NCBI GenBank assembly: GCA_007132255.1
Contig: SLOZ01000192.1
Coordinates: 1-9,965 of the forward strand
Reading direction: 5' to 3'
Origin: Limnochordia bacterium
GTDB taxonomy: Bacteria > Bacillota > Limnochordia > Darwinibacteriales > B1SED10-159
DNA: 9,965 nt
Part shown: in pieces, positions 1 through 6,617 of the stretch
Layout: each line of letters starts with the position of its first letter
Position numbering within the stretch: the stretch's first letter is position 1
Translations under genes and position numbers: made by a program
Notes under the pieces: model-generated
Seen by the model: only the letters and a program-made list of their open reading frames with translations
What the model was told of the DNA's origin: nothing
Database searches by the model: none

Positions 1-390
1 AGGCTGATTTGCCTCACCTTGTTCGAGCGCATTCAACGCTAGGATGAGTCCACTGGTATCGACAAGTTCTTCTTCAGACAAGGTCTGCTCCAGCAGGAGT
101 TCCAGGGTATCTACGCACTGAAACAACGTGTCGGCAACACTTGTACTCACACTCAACTCACCGTTGCGCAGACGATCGAGCACATTTTCCATGTGATGCG
201 TAAAGTCGGCCAGAGCCGAGAAGCCCATGGTCCCGGACATTCCTTTAAGGCTGTGGGCGGCTCGGAACATGTCATCCAACAATTCGTGATCTTCAGGATT
301 CGTTTCTAGGGCGAGCAAATTTTCGTTAAGCGATTGGATATAATCGCGTGCTTCTGCAGCGAAGACTTCTCGGAATTCTGAGGTATCCAC
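1..390 (-). CDS. cheA: Chemotaxis histidine kinase CheA, N-terminal Hpt part (gene runs off the window)
   Basis: CheA autophosphorylates on a histidine in its N-terminal Hpt (P1) domain under receptor control, then passes the phosphate to CheY and CheB. Only the first 130 codons are present, covering P1. The phospho-acceptor is His46 in the motif AAHSLKG, followed by the helical GTMGF segment and the acidic helices typical of an Hpt bundle. The dimerisation, ATPase and CheW-like domains must lie beyond position 1. I choose the GTG at 390 because a GAGGAGGG ribosome site ends five bases upstream; the ATG at 407 is followed at once by a stop. The gene starts 33 bases after fliY ends, so it is probably co-transcribed with cheW, fliM and fliY. 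A stand-alone Hpt protein is possible because the kinase core is not visible, but the chemotaxis context favours CheA. Confidence 0.9.
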   Translation of the reverse strand, partial: MDTSEFREVFAAEARDYIQSLNENLLALETNPEDHELLDDMFRAAHSLKGMSGTMGFSALADFTHHMENVLDRLRNGELSVSTSVADTLFQCVDTLELLLEQTLSEEELVDTSGLILALNALEQGEANQP

Positions 391-395
391 AGACG

Positions 396-403
396 CCCTC
401 CTC
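396..403 (-). promoter_or_regulatory. Ribosome binding site that fixes the GTG start of cheA
   Basis: The minus strand reads GAGGAGGG, five bases before GTG at 390. No in-frame ATG lies nearby that would give the Hpt N-terminus, so this site decides the start. Confidence 0.8.
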
Positions 404-423
404 ACATATTGGCGTTAGTTGCA

Positions 424-1575
424 TCAACGAATACTATCTATACGGTCCTGAGGGGTCGAAATCTCAGTAATCCGGATTCCAAACTGTTCGCCAACTACGA
501 CGACCTCCCCCTTAGCGATAAGGGTATCATTGGCAAACACGTCAATGGGCTCGCCGTCCAGAGTCTCCAGTTCCATAATATGACCCGGACCCAGTTTCAG
601 TATACTGTCAATGGGCATATGCGTTCGCCCTAATACCGCCCTTACTTTGACGGGAATATCGCGGATCAAATTGACATTCAAGTTGCCTAGGTTGCCTTGG
701 TATGCCGGGTTTTGTGCTGGGACGTCTGGATCTTGAGCTTCCTCAGCATTGTCTTCGTCCAGGGCACTCCAATCCATGGTCGGTTCGGTCTTTTGGTTCG
801 CAGGCTTGTCCGGTTTCGACGGTTTGCTGTCTTGTTCCGGGGCGATCAGCTTGTTGACCATTCCTCGGCCAAAATCAAAGTCAATAATCTGGAGCATCAC
901 ACTGTCCACGAGATCATCAATTTCGATACGAAAAGCAACACAGATGATGGGACGTTCTGGACCGAGGTCAAGCTCCTCTTCACCTAGATCCTTGCGGTCC
1001 GTGGTAGGCGGCGAGATGTCGATCATCATGTTGAATAAATCGGACAGAGACGTTGAAGCCGAACCCATCATCATGTTCATAGCTTCGGTCACGGCGCTGA
1101 GATAGAGTTCATCCAAGACTGTGGGTGGATTCAACCCATCTTCACCCATCATCAAGCTGCCGATAACGGCAGCATCCCGTTCCTTGATGACCAATAAGTT
1201 ACTGCCGGACAGTCCTTTGACGTACTGTACATTAACAACAATGCACGGAATAGGATAGTGGTCTCGAATCATGGAAGGAGTACTGACGAAGACTTCTGGA
1301 ACGGTAATCTTCACCTTGCGATTTACCATGGTACTTAAGGCCGTCGCGGCTGAACCCATAGAAATATTGCCAATCTCGCTCAATGTATCCTGCTCCATGG
1401 CATCCAACTCGGGAAGTGGACCACCATCGTAGTTTGTTGCAGCACCATCGCCGCCAGAAATGGCGTCGGAGTCGTCATCGGAGTCGGCAGTACTGTCGGC
1501 AGCGGCCGCTTCGTCGCTCGGTGTTCCGCGCAGCAGTGCGTCGATCTCTTCTTGGCTCAAAAAGTCTTCATTCAT
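424..1575 (-). CDS. fliY: Flagellar motor switch phosphatase FliY (CheC-like plus FliN domain)
   Basis: FliY sits in the flagellar C-ring and removes phosphate from CheY-P at the switch. The 383-residue protein has three parts. Residues 5-16 (FLSQEEIDALLR) form a FliM-type CheY-binding peptide, followed by an acidic Asp/Ala/Ser linker to about 52. Residues 57-245 form a CheC/CheX-like domain with both [DS]xxxExxN-x22-P centres intact: D63, E67, N70, P93 and S160, E164, N167, P190. After a Lys/Pro/Asp-rich linker (248-295), residues 298-372 form the FliN/SpoA domain. I start at ATG 1575 because AAGGGGAG lies seven bases upstream and the peptide matches the N-terminus of FliM; a start at 1635 would add 20 residues with no family match. 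The start overlaps the end of fliM by eight bases, which points to translational coupling. The C-terminal SpoA domain excludes plain CheC. Confidence 0.95.
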   Translation of the reverse strand: MNEDFLSQEEIDALLRGTPSDEAAAADSTADSDDDSDAISGGDGAATNYDGGPLPELDAMEQDTLSEIGNISMGSAATALSTMVNRKVKITVPEVFVSTPSMIRDHYPIPCIVVNVQYVKGLSGSNLLVIKERDAAVIGSLMMGEDGLNPPTVLDELYLSAVTEAMNMMMGSASTSLSDLFNMMIDISPPTTDRKDLGEEELDLGPERPIICVAFRIEIDDLVDSVMLQIIDFDFGRGMVNKLIAPEQDSKPSKPDKPANQKTEPTMDWSALDEDNAEEAQDPDVPAQNPAYQGNLGNLNVNLIRDIPVKVRAVLGRTHMPIDSILKLGPGHIMELETLDGEPIDVFANDTLIAKGEVVVVGEQFGIRITEISTPQDRIDSIR

Positions 1576-2560
1576 GATCAGGCTCCCCTTCCGAGTCACA
1601 GACGCTGGTGATGACGACGCCCAGCTTATTCCCAAGCTTCCCCGGCGTTCCCTTGAACTTCGTCAAAGAACCCACTTTGATATCGAGGTTTTCGTGCTTG
1701 GCTCGCTCTAATGGAATTGCGTCCCCCACTTCTAGATCCAAAAGATCCTGGACCGTAACTGTGACTGCTCCTAACTCTACTTCAACGGGTAGAACCACAG
1801 AACGAACTTTGTTCTTTAACTGTTTGAGCTTCTCTGGGTCCGGTTGTCGTAGAGACTCAAATAATCTGTGATGCGTTAGGTGTTTCATGATCGGTTCCAA
1901 CATCCGGTAGGGAATGCAGAAATTCATCATATCTTGGATGCCATTGAAGTCGAAGGAAAATGACAGCAGGACAACGACGTCTCGTTCTGCAGACACCTGT
2001 AAAAACTGAGGATTGCTTTCGACTTGTTCCAAACGGAAATGGAGTTCCGTAACCTCTTGCCAGGCATCGCTCATCATTTTACAGATGACATGTAGGATCT
2101 GCTTACGTAAGACAGCCATTTCGATATCTGTAAGGCCGCGGGTTCGCTGAACCAATCGACCAGGTCCTCCGCAGAGACGATCGTGAAGCAGGGCAGCGGT
2201 ATCAGGACTGAGCTGAAGTATGGCATTTCCTTCCAACGGTTCTGCCGAGAGAATCGCCAATACTGACGGGTTCGGCAGCGAACGAACAAACTCACCGAAG
2301 GTCAGTTGTTCAATGGTACTAACCCGCAGATCCAGGCGTGAACGAAGCTTTGCGGACATCAGCCCAGAGTACGTGCGTCCAAATTGGTCATATATCCGCT
2401 GCAGGGCTCTGACATGGTCTTTTGAGAACTTGTTAGGCTTGCGGAAGTCATAACGACTGCTAGTTTCGGCATCGTCATGGTCATCAGCCAGAGCCTCCTC
2501 AGGTTGACTCGAAGCGTTAATTAGCATATCGATTTCCTCTTGGGACAAGATATCGTCCAA
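1568..2560 (-). CDS. fliM: Flagellar motor switch protein FliM
   Basis: FliM is the C-ring subunit that binds CheY-P and, with FliG, sets the direction of flagellar rotation. The protein is 330 residues, the usual family length. Residues 4-14 (ILSQEEIDMLI) are the CheY-binding peptide, followed by an acidic linker to about 35. The middle domain (about 37-235) holds the GGPG loop at 131-134, the FliG-contact motif of the family. Residues 250-325 form the C-terminal SpoA/FliN-like domain. The start is a TTG at 2560, supported by an almost ideal AGGAGGTGAG site five bases upstream and by the N-terminal peptide starting right after it. The gene lies 75 bases after cheW and overlaps fliY by eight bases. 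A possible sigma-28-type promoter precedes it. Confidence 0.96.
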   Translation of the reverse strand: MDDILSQEEIDMLINASSQPEEALADDHDDAETSSRYDFRKPNKFSKDHVRALQRIYDQFGRTYSGLMSAKLRSRLDLRVSTIEQLTFGEFVRSLPNPSVLAILSAEPLEGNAILQLSPDTAALLHDRLCGGPGRLVQRTRGLTDIEMAVLRKQILHVICKMMSDAWQEVTELHFRLEQVESNPQFLQVSAERDVVVLLSFSFDFNGIQDMMNFCIPYRMLEPIMKHLTHHRLFESLRQPDPEKLKQLKNKVRSVVLPVEVELGAVTVTVQDLLDLEVGDAIPLERAKHENLDIKVGSLTKFKGTPGKLGNKLGVVITSVCDSEGEPDHE

Positions 2561-2565
2561 CTGCG

Positions 2566-2575
2566 CTCACCTCCT
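2566..2575 (-). promoter_or_regulatory. Strong ribosome binding site deciding the TTG start of fliM
   Basis: AGGAGGTGAG on the minus strand is close to a perfect anti-16S match and lies five bases before TTG 2560. The strong site may make up for the weak start codon. Confidence 0.85.
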
Positions 2576-2617
2576 CTGGCAACTGGCCTGGTTTCGTCTA
2601 TGGACACCCACATTTTC

Positions 2618-2645
2618 TTATCGGCAGGTTGCCCCTTAATCTTCA
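2618..2645 (-). promoter_or_regulatory. Possible sigma-28/SigD-type promoter ahead of fliM
   Basis: On the minus strand GCCGATAA (2618-2625) equals the flagellar sigma-28 -10 consensus. Sixteen bases upstream is TGAAG (TGAA at 2642-2645), against the consensus TAAAG; the usual spacing is about 15. The -35 part lies inside the last codons of cheW. The -10 box is seen directly; the promoter role is inference from its match and its place before a flagellar gene. Confidence 0.4.
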
Positions 2646-3133
2646 GTGGACGCCACAGCTTTTTCCAAACGATCCAGTCGGATTTTCTCCTCGCTTGTTA
2701 AGATACGGTCAACATCAAGCAGAATCAACAAGCGATCATCGATTTTGCCGACGCCTTTTAGGTAGTGGGCTTTGAGACCGGCTACAGTACTAGGCGGTGG
2801 CTCGATATTGGTTTCAGCTATACGCATGACTTCGGTGACTGCATCGACGATAAACCCAATGCGAGATTGATCGACTTCAGCTATGATGATTCTCGTATCT
2901 TGCGTTACCTCTTGCGCTGGGATACCAAACCGCTTACGCAGACAAATAATAGGTATGACTTCACCGCGCAGGTTTGTCACCCCTTCGATATATGTTTCAA
3001 CGTGTGGCAGGCGCGTGACGTTTCTGTGTTTGATGATTTCTTTGACCTGCGTAATTTCGACACCAAATTCTTCGCCGTTAAGGCTGAAGGCGACTAGCTG
3101 GCGTTCTTGACCAAGGTTAGCTGCAGATTCCAT
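2636..3133 (-). CDS. cheW: Chemotaxis coupling protein CheW
   Basis: CheW is the cytoplasmic adaptor that links chemoreceptors to the kinase CheA. The whole 165-residue protein is one CheW domain: two SH3-like beta barrels, beginning at RQLVAFSLNGEEFGVEI (11-27) and including VKEIIKHRNVTRLPH, the conserved NLRGEVIPIICLRKRFG (54-70) and the RIGFIVDAVTEVMRI segment (91-105). A charged helical tail ends the protein. I start at ATG 3133, seven bases after GAGGAGG; an in-frame start at 3190 would add 19 residues without family match and lacks a comparable site. The gene is first in its run and sits behind the terminator of the preceding block, so a promoter of its own is expected; a candidate lies at 3211-3240. 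The family call is firm. Whether it serves the flagellar array or another array cannot be told, though the neighbours favour flagella. Confidence 0.95.
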   Translation of the reverse strand: MESAANLGQERQLVAFSLNGEEFGVEITQVKEIIKHRNVTRLPHVETYIEGVTNLRGEVIPIICLRKRFGIPAQEVTQDTRIIIAEVDQSRIGFIVDAVTEVMRIAETNIEPPPSTVAGLKAHYLKGVGKIDDRLLILLDVDRILTSEEKIRLDRLEKAVASTED

Positions 3134-3163
3134 AACCAATCCTCCTCGTGACAATAGGTCCCA

Positions 3164-3178
3164 TGGCCGAAACGGCCA
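3164..3178 (-). promoter_or_regulatory. GC-rich hairpin in the cheW leader
   Basis: TGGCCG, a three-base loop and CGGCCA form a six-pair, mostly G:C stem about 20 bases upstream of the cheW ribosome site. No T-run follows on the minus strand, so it is not a terminator. It could stabilise the message or limit ribosome loading; the role is unknown. Confidence 0.35.
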
Positions 3179-3210
3179 ATGGTATTGCAATAGCTTAAGT
3201 ATTTCTCGTA

Positions 3211-3240
3211 ATCATACCCAGAGTCCTGCATACACAGCAA
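3211..3240 (-). promoter_or_regulatory. Candidate sigma-70-type promoter for the cheW-fliM-fliY-cheA run
   Basis: On the minus strand TTGCTG (3235-3240) and TATGAT (3211-3216) are separated by 18 bases. The -10 matches the consensus at five of six bases and the -35 at three. The -35 touches the edge of the terminator of the preceding operon, so the operon boundary is very tight. The start point would be near 3204, giving a leader of about 70 bases. Confidence 0.4.
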
Positions 3241-3270
3241 AAAAGCACCGATTTCGGTGCCTTTTTTGCT
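3236..3270 (-). terminator. Rho-independent terminator closing the exbB-to-SLH operon
   Basis: The arms GCACCG (3245-3250) and CGGTGC (3255-3260) enclose a four-base loop. An A6 tract (3239-3244) and T6 tract (3262-3267) flank them, giving a U-run after the stem on the minus strand. It begins 12 bases after the stop of the SLH gene. The symmetry would let it work in both directions, but no gene is seen converging on it. Confidence 0.88.
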
Positions 3271-3282
3271 GGGCCTAACGTC

Positions 3283-4542
3283 CTAGTTTCCGATGAAACC
3301 TACGAGAATCCCTATGGCGCCAATGATCATGCCAATTGTCGCCTGGCTGCGCAGCGACCGGTGCTGCTGTTCGGCATTGAGCTTGAAAGCACCGAAATCC
3401 TCCTGCAGTTCAACTAACTGACGCTCTAAACGTTGTTCACGAATGATCGCTGTATTCATCTGAACTTGGATCTCGTCACTGATCTGGCGGCTCAAGCGAG
3501 CTAACTCTTCCTCTGAGACTCCCACCTGCAGTTCCAGAGATTGAACTTCCGCAGTAAGCTCGTCAAGTTCCCATTCAAGGCTAGCACGGCCTTCGGTCTC
3601 TCGTTGGATACGAACAGCTAAGTTCTGCAAATCTCGTTCCAACTTGGAGCTCAGTTCGGCCAGTTCGTCCACACGAATCCGATTCTGCTCCACTGTGCGC
3701 AGCAATCCACCATCAGCATTGGCAACGGTTCTTACCAAGCCTTCTAGCTGTTCGTGCAGATAATCGATGTCCTCTTGGGATCTGGCCATATCGGTTGTGA
3801 GTTGTTCTGTGGTTTCCCAAAGGCGAACGTTTTCGGTTTCCATAACGGCAAACACTGCGCCTTTTTCGCCTACCCAATTTTCCAAGTGATCCAAGGAATC
3901 TCTTTGCAGAAGCAGTTCATCTTCCAGCTGAAATATAGCCTGCTGAACGATATCAATACCCTCTTCAAAGCGCTCTATCTGCTCGTGATTCCTGGTGATC
4001 AAGCCTGATTGGATATCCAACGTTGTCTGTTGTTCAGCCAAAGCCTGACGATTGCGTTCGGCTTCCGCCATAATCTCGGCTCTGAGTCGCTGGACTTCTT
4101 CTTGAAGTTCTACCTGGGATGCGGTTACACGATGCATCCGTTCTTCGGTCACTGTGGCAATACGTTGGGTTTCTCCCAACTTTTCTTCAACTTCTTCGCG
4201 CTCTGTGTACCACTGCACCAATTCAGAGCGGAGTTCATTGGTGAGTTCTTGGATGAGCTCAAAATCGTCGACGGAACTTGGAATCTGGCCGCGATCGATC
4301 TCATCCAGTAGACGAGCAAGGACCATAGCCAATGTGTAACGATCGACTGTACGGGTACCCTGGAATGTACCGTCTTCATAGGCGCCCATATAGCCGCGAC
4401 TGACAATCTTCTGTACCGCCTGGTATGCCCAGTGATCCGTCGGCACATCCTGTACATCTGAAGCCACTACAGGCGTAATACCAAACCCACCGACGACCAT
4501 GACCACTGCTAAGAACCAAACAACAATACGCTTTGCTTTCAA
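3283..4542 (-). CDS. SLH-domain, coiled-coil, membrane-tailed envelope tether (Omp-alpha-like)
   Basis: This 419-residue exported protein is probably a rod joining peptidoglycan (or its attached polymer) to the outer membrane. Residues 1-27 form a signal peptide (MKAKR, hydrophobic core, likely cut after PVVA). Residues 31-80 are one SLH domain (DVPTDHWAYQAVQKIVSRG, then YEDGTFQGTRTVDRYTLAMVLARLL). Residues about 93-395 are heptad-rich coiled coil with weak points at the glycines near 225-228 and 278-279. Residues 401-419 form a hydrophobic tail ending the protein. Head, rod and tail match the layout known for Thermotoga Omp-alpha, which is of similar length; OmpM-type proteins instead end in a beta barrel, absent here. 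I choose TTG 4542 because AAGGAGGGG lies just ahead; an ATG at 4572 would translate through that site. It lies 13 bases after the preceding gene and ends the operon. The tether role is inferred from architecture. Confidence 0.85.
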   Translation of the reverse strand: MKAKRIVVWFLAVVMVVGGFGITPVVASDVQDVPTDHWAYQAVQKIVSRGYMGAYEDGTFQGTRTVDRYTLAMVLARLLDEIDRGQIPSSVDDFELIQELTNELRSELVQWYTEREEVEEKLGETQRIATVTEERMHRVTASQVELQEEVQRLRAEIMAEAERNRQALAEQQTTLDIQSGLITRNHEQIERFEEGIDIVQQAIFQLEDELLLQRDSLDHLENWVGEKGAVFAVMETENVRLWETTEQLTTDMARSQEDIDYLHEQLEGLVRTVANADGGLLRTVEQNRIRVDELAELSSKLERDLQNLAVRIQRETEGRASLEWELDELTAEVQSLELQVGVSEEELARLSRQISDEIQVQMNTAIIREQRLERQLVELQEDFGAFKLNAEQQHRSLRSQATIGMIIGAIGILVGFIGN

Positions 4543-4548
4543 ACCGAT

Positions 4549-4557
4549 CCCCTCCTT
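4549..4557 (-). promoter_or_regulatory. Ribosome binding site fixing the TTG start of the SLH gene
   Basis: AAGGAGGGG on the minus strand overlaps the TAA stop of the preceding gene and leaves six bases to TTG 4542. This rules against the in-frame ATG at 4572 and implies coupling to the upstream gene. Confidence 0.8.
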
Positions 4558-6592
4558 ATTCTTTGACAACAATATCTCGTCCTACCACTTCGAATGATGG
4601 CACCTGCCCCCCTGTATCATACAGATTTGCGTTTTGCAGCAAAATATCAGTGTATCCAGGTGCCTTGGCTCGGAAGTGGATGGTAATTAACGTTCCAAAG
4701 GCCAAAGGCAGAGGCCGATCTTCACCTCGATCGCCGGCAACACCCATAACCCGACCTCGTTGGTTATCCACGGTTGGCATGGTCCAAGACAAGTTCACGG
4801 GTGGCTGTACTCGGTCGTCAACAAATAGTGTGCCGCGACTGATATCCAGGGTTTGTCCGACAATCTCAGCCACTTCGGGGTTGAAATAAAGGTCGAATGA
4901 AGCCCGCTGAAAATCTGGGATGTTTGTAGCCCAAATGGCGACCGAGAAATATTCGCCAGGACGTATGGTGTCGTCTCGGAAGCCACTGGGTTCGCCTACC
5001 CAGATCCGTGGCGTCGTGCTGGGAATCAGGACGAAGTTGTTCACAACCTGTTCACCAGCACTGGACTGCAGACGCAGCGAATAGGGGAGATTACCGGAGA
5101 CACCAGTGGGCTCTAAGAACCAACGAACCACAGCGGTTTCACCAGGCCCCAAGGCACTGGGGTACTTGACCGCACGATCTCCCTGTGCCAGGACTAAGCC
5201 AATGGGATGTTCAATTCTGGTCTCGATGGAATGTGCTGCCATCCCACCGACGTTGCGCAGTTCGGCCTCGACGGCGATGGGAACAGGACGAAGGCGTTCG
5301 TCTTCCACCCGCAGAGCATCTGGACCACGCAGTTGTATTTGGAGTTTAGCAGGACTCACTACTTCAATACTCCGTGACACACGGTTGGCTTCACTATTTA
5401 TGGAATCGACCACGACCTCATAGGTAACGCTCCCGCTCAGTTCACCGTGGGGAATCACCTGCCAACTGGTCTGGATGGTATCCCCGACATCGAGATTACC
5501 AAGTTGCTTGGCTGCAGAACCTTCAACTAACTGCAATCCCTGTGGAAGGCGAATGTTCGCAGTAACTTCACGTGCTTCACCCTGACCCGTGTTTTGGATA
5601 TACGCAATGATGGGGAAGCTTTGACGGTGATCAGCATCGGCAATGATCTGGGCCGGGCTCGTAACTCCAACCGACAGATCACCGGGAGCGATGGTTACGC
5701 CCCCTAATCCATAATATGTCACATAGGTACGTGTAGAACCGGACTGCAGAGGCATGGGGTCCCAAAACACGGCCAAAGCACTATCCAACTCAAATTCACC
5801 GCGACGGGTGAAGTCGCGCCCAGGTTGAAAGTCAAAATTCCAGAGATCATCAGCGAGGCTTCCCCAGTTCGTAAAATAGACACGATCCGGTGTAGTAATT
5901 CCCGGTTGCAGCAGGGTTCCTTGGGCCATAACCTGGGGGTTTCCCAGAGAATCAAAGGCCTGCCAGAACTCAGGCATATTGTGGGAATAGAACACGGTAT
6001 CCGTCAAAATAGCTTGATCATCCACTCGAAATGGTGCTCCGTCGTTTTCGCCAAGCATAGTATCTAACATGAGCCGGAGACCCACCAAATGGGCCTCATC
6101 GTCCGTGTTTTGAACCTGATACTCGATGCGTGCGGTGTCCATCAAACCCGTAGTTGAGCTGCGGGCCAATCGCAATTTTTGGGTAACCTCCACAGGCCCT
6201 AGGCGCCAAACGCTAACAATAGAGCCATCTCTGACCGTTGGTGGTTCCAGCATTTCTCCGTAGACACCATCGCGCCCGGCGCGACGGTTTGTTGCCCCAC
6301 CGAAAACCCAATTCTGGTTACCAATCCGGACGGTTGTGAAGCTTGTCCACGGGTCATCGCCCCCGTAGATAAGATGCTTGTTCCGGTCCTCGGCGCGATC
6401 TGGATCTCCTCCAGTGGTACCGAGAGAAAACCTGCCAGTATTGAGCTCCCGGGCATTGGCGACGATTCGGATGTACTCGTTGCTGATCTCTAAGGTAGGA
6501 GGGTCATCAACCTGCGCCCAAACGACGTTGGCCGGAACCAACACCATAAGGAGGAGAATAGAAATGCTGGTCAAACTAAGCCATGACTTCAT
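4556..6592 (-). CDS. Secreted multi-domain beta-sandwich protein with cohesin-like C-terminus, function unknown
   Basis: I do not recognise a named family for the whole 678-residue protein. Residues 1-26 are a signal peptide (hydrophobic core, likely cut after VWA). Residues 31-298 form a large beta-rich domain, with a pattern of alternating strands and loops such as NWVFGGATNRRAGRDG and YQVQNTDDEAHLVGLRLMLDT; it resembles a sugar- or surface-protein sandwich but has no clear catalytic motif. Residues 303-410 and 413-525 look like two CARDB/DUF11-type Ig-like repeats, each with a 'N(T/V)G' turn (IQNTGQGEA, LRNVGGMAA). Residues 527-678 resemble a type I cohesin: PGEYFSVAIWATNIPDFQRASFDLYF, then FGTLITIHFRAKAPGYTDI. 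There is no C-terminal anchor, sorting signal or dockerin. The ATG at 6592 has AGGAGG 11 bases upstream, slightly far. It follows tonB by 25 bases and precedes the SLH gene by 13, which suggests a periplasmic or outer-surface role linked to both. Confidence 0.75.
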   Translation of the reverse strand: MKSWLSLTSISILLLMVLVPANVVWAQVDDPPTLEISNEYIRIVANARELNTGRFSLGTTGGDPDRAEDRNKHLIYGGDDPWTSFTTVRIGNQNWVFGGATNRRAGRDGVYGEMLEPPTVRDGSIVSVWRLGPVEVTQKLRLARSSTTGLMDTARIEYQVQNTDDEAHLVGLRLMLDTMLGENDGAPFRVDDQAILTDTVFYSHNMPEFWQAFDSLGNPQVMAQGTLLQPGITTPDRVYFTNWGSLADDLWNFDFQPGRDFTRRGEFELDSALAVFWDPMPLQSGSTRTYVTYYGLGGVTIAPGDLSVGVTSPAQIIADADHRQSFPIIAYIQNTGQGEAREVTANIRLPQGLQLVEGSAAKQLGNLDVGDTIQTSWQVIPHGELSGSVTYEVVVDSINSEANRVSRSIEVVSPAKLQIQLRGPDALRVEDERLRPVPIAVEAELRNVGGMAAHSIETRIEHPIGLVLAQGDRAVKYPSALGPGETAVVRWFLEPTGVSGNLPYSLRLQSSAGEQVVNNFVLIPSTTPRIWVGEPSGFRDDTIRPGEYFSVAIWATNIPDFQRASFDLYFNPEVAEIVGQTLDISRGTLFVDDRVQPPVNLSWTMPTVDNQRGRVMGVAGDRGEDRPLPLAFGTLITIHFRAKAPGYTDILLQNANLYDTGGQVPSFEVVGRDIVVKE

Positions 6593-6617
6593 CAGAACAA
6601 CGACCTCCTACAATTGT

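Noticed and set aside
1576..1635. Longer FliY start at 1635
   Set aside because: The extra 20 residues match nothing in the family, and a good ribosome site precedes ATG 1575.
2561..2635. cheW-fliM spacer considered as a cyclic-di-GMP riboswitch
   Set aside because: It is only about 75 bases, and I could not fit the conserved core and paired arms of either known class.
3134..3190. Longer CheW start at 3190
   Set aside because: It would translate through the GAGGAGG site of ATG 3133 and adds residues foreign to CheW.
4543..4572. ATG 4572 as start of the SLH protein
   Set aside because: It would read through the AAGGAGGGG site and extend the signal peptide N-terminus in an unlikely way; TTG 4542 is better placed.
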